Positions 1 through 6,329 of a stretch of DNA of 11,134 nt are shown here, one piece after another. A program made the position numbers and the translations under genes. Each line of letters starts with the position of its first letter. The first letter of the stretch is position 1. Below the pieces are notes generated by a model. The model ran no database searches, was not told where the DNA came from, and was given only the letters and a program-made list of their open reading frames with translations. The DNA is taken from contig JAZNBS010000030.1 of the NCBI GenBank assembly GCA_045587185.1, forward strand, positions 1-11,134. Reading direction: 5' to 3'. Source of the DNA: UMGS172 sp045587185 (lineage in GTDB: Bacteria > Bacillota > Clostridia > Oscillospirales > Acutalibacteraceae).

Positions 1-984
1 GGTAAAAATTCAAAAATTGCATCGGGCCTAATTGCTTGTATTGCCGTGTCATTAGTGGCGATAGTGGCGATAGTGGCGATCGGCGTAAACGGTTTAAACA
101 AACAGAATAATGAGTCTATGTACTCGGATATGTCAAGCGGAGTTGATACTGCCGATACATCTTGGGTTCCTTCGGATATCGGTTCATCAGATGCCCCAAC
201 CTCTTCCAATACTCCGTCAAGCAGTCTTGTTAGCAGTTCGTCAAAGGTTTCGTCATCAAATGTCGTTTCAGATAATTCATCATCTAATTCGTCCGCAACG
301 GCAAGTTTACCCAATCCCGATGATGATCCGTTTATCGGAGACGGACAGACTGGGGACAGAGTGTGCTATCTGACATTTGATGACGGTCCGAGCGGTAAAA
401 ACACGGATTCGGTTTTAAAGACTTTGAAGGAAAACAATGTCAAGGCCACTTTTTTTGTTGTTGGTTATTTGAGCACCGGCAAAATTAAGACTGTTTATGA
501 TGCGGGTCATACCATAGGACTCCATACCTATTCTCACGATTTGAACAAGTTGTATGCAAGTACGGATGCGTTTTTTAACGATCTTAAAAAAATCAGTGAT
601 GTTGTATACGAAAAGACGGGAGTCAGATCGAATCTAACCCGTTTCCCCGGTGGAAGTTCAACAGCTGCCTTAAAGAGTAGATTGGGCTCAGATGGATTTG
701 AAACCGTTAAGCAAACCTTAAAAGAGCAAGGTTATACCTATTTTGATTGGAATATTGATAGCGGAGATACTCACAAAAATACGAGTAAGGATTATGTTAT
801 CAACCAAGTTAAAAAGGGTATAAAAAAATCAAACGGTGAATACAAAAGTGATGTTTGTATATTGTTCCACGATATCAAGAAGGTTACAGCCGATGCTTTA
901 CCCGAAGTAATTAAAATACTCAAAGATGCAGGCTACACATTTAAAACACTTGATTCAAAGTGTAACAATTATGCTTTCAAATAA
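1..984 (+). CDS. Polysaccharide deacetylase (NodB domain), 5'-truncated, membrane-anchored
   Basis: Predicted extracellular metal-dependent deacetylase of N-acetylated glycans, most likely peptidoglycan. The frame is open to the window's left edge: the 15 codons before the first GTG (46) encode hydrophobic residues that are part of the N-terminal membrane segment, so the true start lies upstream. Window residues about 6-30 form the anchor or signal sequence, about 35-105 a Ser/Thr/Asp-rich low-complexity linker, and about 115-325 the NodB domain. Its motifs are complete: TFDDGP (125-130), HTYSH (175-179, metal-binding histidines), RFPGG (214-218), the YFDWN tryptophan (250) and the LFHD histidine (290), so it should be active. 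The dut Shine-Dalgarno sequence overlaps the stop codon, indicating cotranscription. Chitooligosaccharide or other glycan substrates cannot be excluded. Confidence 0.92.
   Translation, partial: GKNSKIASGLIACIAVSLVAIVAIVAIGVNGLNKQNNESMYSDMSSGVDTADTSWVPSDIGSSDAPTSSNTPSSSLVSSSSKVSSSNVVSDNSSSNSSATASLPNPDDDPFIGDGQTGDRVCYLTFDDGPSGKNTDSVLKTLKENNVKATFFVVGYLSTGKIKTVYDAGHTIGLHTYSHDLNKLYASTDAFFNDLKKISDVVYEKTGVRSNLTRFPGGSSTAALKSRLGSDGFETVKQTLKEQGYTYFDWNIDSGDTHKNTSKDYVINQVKKGIKKSNGEYKSDVCILFHDIKKVTADALPEVIKILKDAGYTFKTLDSKCNNYAFK
55..81 (+). repeat. Three tandem 9-bp units inside the deacetylase membrane segment
   Basis: GTGGCGATA, GTGGCGATA and GTGGCGATC follow each other without a gap and encode Val-Ala-Ile three times. 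The unit length is a multiple of three, so copy-number slippage would lengthen or shorten the hydrophobic anchor without breaking the frame. Confidence 0.85.
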
Positions 985-993
985 GGTGATAAT

Positions 994-1434
994 ATGGTTT
1001 TAAAAATTAAAAAACTCAATGATAATGCAGTTGCCCCCAGGGCGGCAACAGGCGGTAGTGCGGGTATGGACCTTTATGCATGTTTAGACTCAGATGTTAC
1101 CATTAAGTCAGGCCAGCGTGCACTTATTCCGACGGGTATTGCCATAGCATTGCCTGACAATTCATATGTTGCTTATATTTATGCCAGAAGCGGTCTTGCC
1201 ATTAAAAACGGAATAACACTTTCAAACTGTGTCGGTGTTGTTGACAGCGATTACAGAGGTGAAGTTAAGGTTGGCCTTGTCAATCTGTCGGATACCGATT
1301 ATACCGTGTCACCCGGTGACCGTATTGCACAGATGGTTATTGCACCTGTTATAATTCCCCAGATTGAAGAAGCGGATGAACTTGATGAAACCGAGCGTAA
1401 TGCAGGCGGATTCGGTTCAACGGGAAAGAGTTGA
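994..1434 (+). CDS. dut: dUTP diphosphatase (dUTPase)
   Basis: Hydrolyses dUTP to dUMP and pyrophosphate, keeping uracil out of DNA and supplying dUMP for thymidylate synthesis; a cytoplasmic homotrimer in this family. At 146 residues it has the normal length of the trimeric class. All five family motifs are present in order: AGMDLYA (23-29), ARSGLA (64-69), GVVDSDYRG (81-89, with the catalytic aspartate and substrate-stacking tyrosine), GDRIAQMVI (108-116) and the Gly-rich C-terminal RNAGGFGSTG (135-144). The start is ATG at 994, preceded by AAGGTGA at 983-989, which overlaps the stop of the deacetylase gene. It is the second gene of a three-gene unit; the link to a cell-wall deacetylase looks positional rather than functional. 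Confidence 0.97.
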   Translation: MVLKIKKLNDNAVAPRAATGGSAGMDLYACLDSDVTIKSGQRALIPTGIAIALPDNSYVAYIYARSGLAIKNGITLSNCVGVVDSDYRGEVKVGLVNLSDTDYTVSPGDRIAQMVIAPVIIPQIEEADELDETERNAGGFGSTGKS

Positions 1435-1437
1435 GTT

Positions 1438-1929
1438 ATGGAAAAGGTTAAACAGAAAAATATGGTACTTACTACCGTTGCTACCGTTGCGGTTTTTGTC
1501 ATAAGTTATACGCTTTGTGCCGTTTTTGGTTGGATAGATGTTATTAATAATCTTTTTGACCCAAGCGGTAATAACGTGGGTGAGGTTTTCGAAATGCCCC
1601 CTACATACACGATAGTTTGCTTCCTTTTTGTTGCTGTTTTGTGTGCGTTTGTTATTTTCGGAATCAAGTTAAAAAGCAGGTTGATGGTGCTTTTTGCCGC
1701 AACATATGAGTTGCTTTTTATCGTGTCGTTTGTTTTACTCGGCTCTTTTGCAACGGGAAACATAACTAACCAAACACTTTTTAACATCATAATGTATTTT
1801 ATGACGGTTGTGCTTTTGCCTGTTTACGGTGTCATCTGGAATATAGCCCTCTTGTTCTTCCTGATTTTTATACCGTTGCTTATTTTAACGGTTATTGCCT
1901 TGGTTAAGGTGTTCAAAAAGCAAAAATAA
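1438..1929 (+). CDS. Small polytopic membrane protein of unknown function
   Basis: I do not recognise a family. The 163-residue product is strongly hydrophobic, with about five likely membrane segments (residues roughly 9-32, 57-77, 82-104, 113-131 and 133-157), a basic N-terminus (MEKVKQK) and a basic C-terminal tail (KVFKKQK). This pattern suggests an inner-membrane protein with no sizeable soluble domain; the longest soluble stretch, about 33-56, contains the acidic/Asn-rich loop between segments 1 and 2. The ATG lies 3 bases after the dut stop, and the ribosome-binding sequence GGGAAAG (1422-1428) is inside the end of dut, so translation is probably coupled. The gene ends just before an intrinsic terminator, making it last in the operon. 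A 9-bp tandem repeat, CTACCGTTG (1472-1489), lies in its first membrane segment. Confidence 0.75.
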   Translation: MEKVKQKNMVLTTVATVAVFVISYTLCAVFGWIDVINNLFDPSGNNVGEVFEMPPTYTIVCFLFVAVLCAFVIFGIKLKSRLMVLFAATYELLFIVSFVLLGSFATGNITNQTLFNIIMYFMTVVLLPVYGVIWNIALLFFLIFIPLLILTVIALVKVFKKQK

Positions 1930-1937
1930 ATGTATGC

Positions 1938-1978
1938 AAAATACTCCCAGTCTTTTAAAGGCTTGGGGGTATTTTTTT
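1938..1978 (+). terminator. Intrinsic terminator of the deacetylase-dut-membrane protein unit
   Basis: The left arm AAATACTCCCAG pairs with the right arm, which reads TTGGGGGTATTT (one or two G-T pairs), with a short AT-rich loop region between, followed by a run of seven Ts at 1972-1978. It begins 9 bases after the stop of the membrane protein gene. Confidence 0.85.
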
Positions 1979-1997
1979 GAACTTGTCTGCATATAAT
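1969..1997 (+). promoter_or_regulatory. Possible sigma-E-like promoter ahead of the M23-M50 pair
   Basis: CATATAAT at 1990-1997 matches the known mother-cell sigma-E -10 consensus (CATACANT) at all but one fixed position. A weak -35 candidate, GTATTTT at 1969-1975, lies 14 bases upstream, the spacing sigma-E uses, and overlaps the preceding terminator. No good sigma-A -35 box is placed for the same -10. The idea is supported by the downstream SpoIVFA/SpoIVFB-like genes, since the Bacillus subtilis spoIVF operon is sigma-E dependent; the -35 match itself is poor. Confidence 0.35.
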
Positions 1998-2029
1998 TCA
2001 ACATATTTTGGAACACAAGGGGCGATTGT

Positions 2030-2800
2030 GTGCAGAAAATTTCTTCAAAAACTAAACCTGACTATAAACTGAAGATTCTTATTTTGCAAACTGTGACGGT
2101 GGCAGTTATCCTTTTATTTGGTGTGGCTTTGCGTTTGTTTGGCGGAGATGTTTATAAAAGTTTTAGTGCGTGGTATCACGAAAAATTTGACGATATAACC
2201 CTTGCATCAGAGGTGTTACAGCCTGATAACCTTGTGAGTGAGCCAACGACATCAGAACAACCTTCCGAAAGCAGGCAAGAACAGAGCAGTGTTCAGAATG
2301 GCACCGAACAAGAGGAGTTCGACAGTGAACTGGACGATGAAATAACAGGGAATATAACCGACCTTGAGTCAGTAAAATCAACCGTCGCCGTTGGCTCATA
2401 CAATTCATTCCAATGGCCACTTGTCGGAACAGTGACATCACACTACGGTTATCGTAAAAACCCTATCACAGGAAAATATGCCAATCATAACGGATTGGAT
2501 ATTGCGGCTGATACCGGTACCGATATTGTTGCGGCCTACAACGGTGAAATTACCAAAACGGGGTACAGCAGTTCTTACGGATATTATGTTATAATAGACC
2601 ACGGCGGTGCAGTGCAGACGTTGTACGCGCATTGCAGTAAAATTGTTGCTGTAACGGGACAAACCGTTGAGAAAGGTGATACTATTGCACTTGTTGGAAG
2701 TACGGGAAGGTCAACTGGTCCGCACCTACATTTTGAAGTGAGAGTTTCGGGTTACCGACTTGACCCTGAGTGGTTGTTGAGTGAGTTGTGTGATGTATGA
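2030..2800 (+). CDS. Membrane-anchored M23 (LytM) peptidase, SpoIVFA-like
   Basis: A 256-residue single-pass protein: basic N-terminus, one membrane segment (about 16-37), a Ser/Glu/Gln-rich linker (about 60-125) and a C-terminal LytM domain (about 128-250). The zinc ligands H153 and D157 (NHNGLD) and H234 of HLHFE, and the catalytic histidines H201 (YAH) and H232, are all present, so the fold appears competent to cleave peptidoglycan cross-bridges. It starts at GTG 2030, with AAGGGG at 2017-2022, seven bases upstream. The stop overlaps the next start by four bases (ATGA). The pairing with an M50 protease mirrors spoIVFA-spoIVFB, where the LytM protein anchors and restrains the protease at the forespore membrane. 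That role is inferred from context; a general wall hydrolase or a SpoIIQ-like function is the alternative. Confidence 0.82.
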   Translation: MQKISSKTKPDYKLKILILQTVTVAVILLFGVALRLFGGDVYKSFSAWYHEKFDDITLASEVLQPDNLVSEPTTSEQPSESRQEQSSVQNGTEQEEFDSELDDEITGNITDLESVKSTVAVGSYNSFQWPLVGTVTSHYGYRKNPITGKYANHNGLDIAADTGTDIVAAYNGEITKTGYSSSYGYYVIIDHGGAVQTLYAHCSKIVAVTGQTVEKGDTIALVGSTGRSTGPHLHFEVRVSGYRLDPEWLLSELCDV

Positions 2801-3396
2801 GTTTTAAAATATTTGGTATAAAATTTGTGGTTTCGGTGCCGTTTGCCGTTATGCTTGCTTTTTTACTGTTGATGGATACAACAGGGTTGATGTCGGCATC
2901 TCTTGTGGCAGTCACAGCACACGAAACAGGACATCTTGTGGCAATGAAATGTGTAAAATGCCCGCCAACCGAAATAAAATTCGGAATAGGAGGAGTCTTA
3001 ATTGTTGGACACAGTTTTTCAACATTTTTTGAAAATATTATAATCTCGCTTTCGGGTCCGTTGGTAAATCTGTTGCTGTTTTCACTTTTATGGGGGTTGG
3101 GGGCCTTGACCAATTCCTTTACCTTGCTGACGTTTTCGGTTGTTCAACTGATTGTGGGTGCAGTCAATCTATTACCTGTTAAAGGTCTTGACGGCGGAAC
3201 GGTTATTAAACTGTTACTTTTGAAATTCACCAAATTTAATGTTGACCTTGTTTGTAATATTGTGTCAATAGTCTTTGCTTGCGTAATGTTGGTTTTGGGA
3301 TTTGGCGTTGCGGTTGAAAATGTTTCAAATCCGTCATTGCTTTTACTGTCGATTTATATTATAATACTTATGTTGTGTCGAAAAAGCGAGTTGTAG
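2797..3396 (+). CDS. M50 family intramembrane metalloprotease, SpoIVFB-like
   Basis: Predicted site-2-type protease cutting substrates within the membrane; in Bacillus the homologue SpoIVFB processes pro-sigma-K. The zinc-binding HETGH is at residues 42-46 in a hydrophobic helix. The second family signature, N124-LLPVKGLDGG (D132 as third ligand), lies in a later helix, and SGPLVN (86-91) matches the conserved GP-x-x-N element between them. With 199 residues it is shorter than B. subtilis SpoIVFB and has no room for the C-terminal CBS domain that senses nucleotide in that protein; the last segment ends in a short basic tail. The ATG overlaps the stop of the M23 gene, so the two are probably translationally coupled. 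No pro-sigma-K gene is in view, so the substrate is unknown. Confidence 0.85.
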   Translation: MSFKIFGIKFVVSVPFAVMLAFLLLMDTTGLMSASLVAVTAHETGHLVAMKCVKCPPTEIKFGIGGVLIVGHSFSTFFENIIISLSGPLVNLLLFSLLWGLGALTNSFTLLTFSVVQLIVGAVNLLPVKGLDGGTVIKLLLLKFTKFNVDLVCNIVSIVFACVMLVLGFGVAVENVSNPSLLLLSIYIIILMLCRKSEL

Positions 3397-3454
3397 TCGT
3401 TTTTTGATGGTATTTAGCAGTAATTACTTTTTAACTATAAACGGAAGTGAAAAA

Positions 3455-5299
3455 ATGACAGAAGAAAGATTGGAACAGTTGTTGCTTTCGGTTCAGAAGC
3501 CCGGACGTTATGCGGGCAATGAGCAGGGAAGCGTCATCAAGGACAAGTCTAAGGTGGACGTGCGTTTTGCATTCTGTTTCCCCGATACATATGAGGTGGG
3601 AATGTCACACCTTGGAATGAAGATACTTTATTCCCAATTCAACTCAAAGGACTATATTTGGTGTGAGCGTGTATTTGCTCCTTGGGTTGATTTTGAGGAA
3701 ATAATGCGTCAGAACGATATGCCGTTGTTCGCACTTGAAAGCCATGACCCGTTGTACGACTTTGATATTATCGGTTTTACATTGCAGTATGAGTTGAGTT
3801 ATACCAATTTTCTTAATATGTTACAACTTGGCCGCATACCGCTATTGTCAAAGGATAGAACTGAATTGAAAAACTTAGTGGTTGCGGGCGGTCCGTGTGT
3901 GTGCAACCCCGAACCTTTGGCCGATTTTGTTGACATATTCTTTCTCGGTGAGGGTGAAGAGGTTGACCTTGAGTTAATCGAACTTTACCGCGAGTGCCGT
4001 GACAACGGTGTCTCAAAAGCGGAATTTTTGCAAAGAGCGGCTCAAATAGAGGGCGTTTATGTGCCTGCGCTATACAGCGTCGAGTATAATCAGGATAAGA
4101 CAGTAAAGTCGATAACACCTAAAAACGGAGCACCTAAAACAGTTAGGAAACGTATTATCAAAAATCTTGACGAAAGTTTTTATCCCGAGACCTTTGTGAC
4201 CCCGTTTATTGAGATTGTCCACGACCGCGCCGTACAGGAGGTATTCCGCGGATGTATCCGAGGTTGCCGATTCTGTCAGGCTGGATTTATCTACCGTCCC
4301 GTCAGGGAAAAGAGTTATGAAACGGTAAATAAACAGGCGAAATGCCTTTGTGACAACACTGGATATGAGGAAATCTCGCTTTCTTCTCTGAGCACAAGTG
4401 ACTATACACAACTTGAGCAACTCTTGGGTAAAATGCTAGATTGGAGTGACAAAAATAAGGTTAGTATCTCTTTGCCGTCACTCCGTATTGATAATTTCTC
4501 ACCCGAATTGCTTGAAAAGGTTAAAAAGATAAAGAAATCGGGTCTTACTTTTGCGCCCGAAGCAGGCACTCAAAGGCTTCGCGATGTTATTAACAAAAAC
4601 GTCACAGAGGACGAGATAATGAGTACCTGTTATACCGCTTTTAAGGGCGGTTATACTTCGGTTAAACTGTACTTTATGCTTGGACTCCCCACCGAAACCG
4701 ATGAGGACTTGGTAGGTATAACCGCTTTGGGTCAGAAAATTGTAAATATGTTCTATGAAATGCCAGACCGTCCCAAAGGCAAATCGGTCAATGTGTCTAT
4801 CAGTGTTTCGACCTTCGTGCCGAAACCGTTTACCCCGTTCCAATATGAACCCCAAGATGACCTTGATGAGGTCGAGCGTAAGCAGAAATTACTTGTTTCG
4901 AGTACAACAACAAAAAAAATAACACTAAGTTGGCACGATTCCAAAACAAGCATTTTGGAGGGCGTATTTGCCCGTGGCGACCGCAGACTGTGTGCAGTTA
5001 TAACCGAAGCAGTAAAACTTGGCTGTAAGTTTGACGGTTGGGGAGAGATGTTCGACTATGATAAGTGGATGCAGGCATTTGAAAACTGCAATGTTGACCC
5101 CAATTTCTATAATCATAGGACAAGACCTTTTGATGAGGTTTTGCCTTGGAGTCATCTTGATTACTGTGTAAGTGAAGAATTCTTGCAGAAGGAAAACCGC
5201 TTAGCGCACGAGGCTGCAACTACTCCCAACTGCCGTGAAAAGTGTCAGAACTGTGGTGCAAACTGTTTTAAGGAGGGTGTGTGTATTGAGAAACGTTAG
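3455..5299 (+). CDS. TIGR03960-type radical SAM protein with N-terminal B12-binding-like region
   Basis: A 614-residue radical SAM enzyme of unestablished reaction. The N-terminal half (about 30-230) resembles the B12-binding-like region of this family. The [4Fe-4S]-binding C267-x3-C271-x2-C274 lies within FRGCIRGCRFCQ, followed by the TIM-barrel core to about residue 480. The C-terminus carries a second cysteine cluster (C593, C597, C600, C604, C610), which fits the cysteine-rich tail known from the family and may hold another cluster. I chose ATG 3455 because GGAAGTGA (3443-3450) stands directly upstream; the frame extends to a TTG at 3404 that lacks a ribosome-binding site. Its stop lies 14 bases inside the next gene. 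In Clostridia this gene normally sits beside spoIVFB-like and DUF2344 genes, as it does here. Confidence 0.88.
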   Translation: MTEERLEQLLLSVQKPGRYAGNEQGSVIKDKSKVDVRFAFCFPDTYEVGMSHLGMKILYSQFNSKDYIWCERVFAPWVDFEEIMRQNDMPLFALESHDPLYDFDIIGFTLQYELSYTNFLNMLQLGRIPLLSKDRTELKNLVVAGGPCVCNPEPLADFVDIFFLGEGEEVDLELIELYRECRDNGVSKAEFLQRAAQIEGVYVPALYSVEYNQDKTVKSITPKNGAPKTVRKRIIKNLDESFYPETFVTPFIEIVHDRAVQEVFRGCIRGCRFCQAGFIYRPVREKSYETVNKQAKCLCDNTGYEEISLSSLSTSDYTQLEQLLGKMLDWSDKNKVSISLPSLRIDNFSPELLEKVKKIKKSGLTFAPEAGTQRLRDVINKNVTEDEIMSTCYTAFKGGYTSVKLYFMLGLPTETDEDLVGITALGQKIVNMFYEMPDRPKGKSVNVSISVSTFVPKPFTPFQYEPQDDLDEVERKQKLLVSSTTTKKITLSWHDSKTSILEGVFARGDRRLCAVITEAVKLGCKFDGWGEMFDYDKWMQAFENCNVDPNFYNHRTRPFDEVLPWSHLDYCVSEEFLQKENRLAHEAATTPNCREKCQNCGANCFKEGVCIEKR

Positions 5300-5942
5300 G
5301 GTTTTCTATGCGAAACGCGGCAGGATGAAGTATGTGTCTCATCTTGATATGAACCGTTATATGGTCCGCCTTTTTAAGGTTGCGAAAATTCCTGCGTGGT
5401 ATACCGAAGGCTTTAATCAGCACCTTTATTTAACCTTCGCACAACCGTTAAGTTTGGGAATTACAACCGATTATGATGTCATTGATTTAAAGATAGTTGA
5501 TGACGCATTTACTAACGGGATGGTGTTAAAAGCCCTTAAGGAAAGGGCGTGTGAGGGAATTGAGATTCTGAATGTGACCGAGCCGTGGATGAAGGTGAGC
5601 GAACTGACGTTTGCTTCATATACGGTCGTTTATAAGGATGAGGACACAGCACTTTTAGAGTCGCTTGAAAAGTTGCTCAACGGCAATATTATTCCTGCAG
5701 AGAAAAAAGGCAAAAAGAATAAGATAACATTGCTTAATCTTGCTGATAAGATAAAGTCGATTGAGACCAAAAGGGAAGACGGAGTGCTGAACGTTAAGGT
5801 TACATTACCTGCAGGAAATACCGAAACAGTCAACCCTATGTTATTTTTGCAGTCGTTCAATTCGGCTGGCAACCGTAGCCCTTTGGTAGTCACATATAAC
5901 CGTGATATGTTATTCAACGAAAAGATGGAAAGATTTGAATGA
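5286..5942 (+). CDS. TIGR03936 / DUF2344 radical SAM-associated protein
   Basis: A 218-residue protein of unknown biochemical role that accompanies, and in some genomes is fused to, the TIGR03960 radical SAM protein. Family features are visible near the N-terminus: SHLD (18-21), EGFNQH (41-46) and FAQPLSLGI (51-59), followed by an alpha/beta C-terminal half. The best start is TTG 5286, nine bases after a strong AGGAGG (5271-5276); this gives MRNVRVFYAKRG, which aligns with the usual start of the family. A longer in-frame version from 5235 would put the ribosome-binding site inside the protein. The gene overlaps its upstream partner by 14 bases, so the two should be made together and may act as a complex. 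No strong terminator follows before the tRNA promoter. Confidence 0.85.
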   Translation: MRNVRVFYAKRGRMKYVSHLDMNRYMVRLFKVAKIPAWYTEGFNQHLYLTFAQPLSLGITTDYDVIDLKIVDDAFTNGMVLKALKERACEGIEILNVTEPWMKVSELTFASYTVVYKDEDTALLESLEKLLNGNIIPAEKKGKKNKITLLNLADKIKSIETKREDGVLNVKVTLPAGNTETVNPMLFLQSFNSAGNRSPLVVTYNRDMLFNEKMERFE

Positions 5943-5958
5943 TTTTCAAAATTAAAGG

Positions 5959-5987
5959 TTGACAAAATTCAATTTAAGTGGTAATAT
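5959..5987 (+). promoter_or_regulatory. Sigma-A promoter of the first tRNA-Leu gene
   Basis: A perfect -35 TTGACA (5959-5964) and a TAATAT -10 (5982-5987) are separated by 17 bases. Transcription would begin near 5994, giving a short leader before the mature tRNA end at 6019. The neighbouring TATTAT at 5985-5990 is an alternative -10. Confidence 0.82.
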
Positions 5988-5990
5988 TAT

Positions 5991-6012
5991 CGAGCGCTTT
6001 AAAAAGCGCTCG
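5991..6012 (+). repeat. Perfect 10-bp inverted repeat between promoter and tRNA
   Basis: CGAGCGCTTT and AAAGCGCTCG flank a 2-base centre. It covers the predicted transcription start and ends six bases before the tRNA. There is no T tract after it, so it is not a normal terminator; it could be an operator or a leader hairpin. The second tRNA-Leu copy lacks it. Confidence 0.75.
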
Positions 6013-6018
6013 ATATAC

Positions 6019-6102
6019 GCGAGTGTGCTGGAACTGGCAGACAGGCACGTTTGAGGGGCGTGTGTCCACGACGTACGGGTTCAAGTCCCGTCACTCGCAC
6101 CA
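6019..6102 (+). tRNA. tRNA-Leu(GAG), copy 1
   Basis: Acceptor arms GCGAGTG (6019-6025) and CACTCGC (6092-6098) pair fully, followed by discriminator A and an encoded CCA (6100-6102). The anticodon stem CACGT/GCGTG carries the loop TTGAGGG, giving anticodon GAG, which reads CUC and CUU leucine codons. A long variable arm (stem GTC/GAC at 6064-6066 and 6070-6072, loop CAC) marks it as a class II tRNA, as expected for leucine. The T arm is ACGGG/CCCGT around TTCAAGT. It is transcribed alone from its own promoter and terminator. Confidence 0.97.
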
Positions 6103-6144
6103 GGAAAACCGAAACGAACCTTTAGGTTTGTTTCGGTTTTCCTT
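6103..6144 (+). terminator. Intrinsic terminator of tRNA-Leu copy 1
   Basis: An 18-bp hairpin starts directly after the CCA end: left arm 6103-6120 (GGAAAACCGAAACGAACC), loop TTTA, right arm 6125-6142, with one G-T pair, followed by TT. The upper stem CGAACC/GGTTTG and the TTTA loop are shared with the terminator of the second copy. Confidence 0.93.
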
Positions 6145-6196
6145 ATAAAATTTGATTTATAATGTCCATTATTTTTTAGGTTTGCTTCAAAATTTG

Positions 6197-6225
6197 TTGA
6201 CATTCAAAAAAATGGGGTGTATAAT
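6197..6225 (+). promoter_or_regulatory. Consensus sigma-A promoter of the aromatic operon
   Basis: TTGACA (6197-6202) and TATAAT (6220-6225) both match consensus exactly, with the ideal 17-base spacer. Transcription would start near 6232, leaving a leader of about 210 bases before the DAHP synthase gene. Such a strong unregulated-looking promoter fits control after initiation, by the attenuator downstream. Confidence 0.92.
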
Positions 6226-6257
6226 GAGAAAAAATTAAGAAAGGGGCAGTTGACATT

Positions 6258-6329
6258 ATGTTTATTAAATCATTTTACTTTTTTTACTTTACTGTGGGCT
6301 GCCCGTTTTCTGTAACATCAAAAGTTTAG
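6258..6329 (+). CDS. Phe/Tyr-rich leader peptide of the aromatic operon
   Basis: A 23-codon frame from ATG 6258 to TAG 6327-6329, too short for routine gene calling. Six residues are Phe (2, 6, 8, 9, 11, 17) and two Tyr (7, 10), with the uninterrupted run FYFFYF encoded at 6273-6290; every Phe codon is TTT and every Tyr codon TAC. AAAGGGG (6240-6246) provides a ribosome-binding site about 11 bases upstream, somewhat far. The peptide probably has no function as a product: the ribosome's progress over the Phe/Tyr codons would report charged tRNA levels to the overlapping RNA structures, as the enterobacterial pheA leader does. The GGGCAG just after the purine-rich site (6244-6249) can pair with CTGCCC at 6299-6304, which might restrain its translation. 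Confidence 0.8.
   Translation: MFIKSFYFFYFTVGCPFSVTSKV

Noticed and set aside
46..48. GTG at 46 as the start of the deacetylase gene
   Set aside because: The frame is open back to base 1, the upstream codons continue a hydrophobic segment and no ribosome-binding site precedes 46, so the gene is simply cut by the window edge.
3404..3454. Longer N-terminus of the radical SAM protein from TTG 3404
   Set aside because: There is no Shine-Dalgarno sequence before 3404, while GGAAGTGA precedes ATG 3455, and the extra 17 residues do not resemble the family's usual start.
3397..3454. Internal promoter before the radical SAM gene (TTGATG at 3404, TATAAA at 3436)
   Set aside because: The spacing between these boxes is far from 17 bases and no other good -35 is placed, so read-through from the upstream genes is more likely.
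4070..4855. Several minus-strand ORFs of about 100-118 codons
   Set aside because: They are antisense to the radical SAM gene, whose motifs are intact, and lack ribosome-binding sites and recognisable protein features.
5235..5285. Earlier start of the DUF2344 gene inside the radical SAM gene
   Set aside because: The strong AGGAGG at 5271-5276 would then be internal; TTG 5286 gives the normal family N-terminus.
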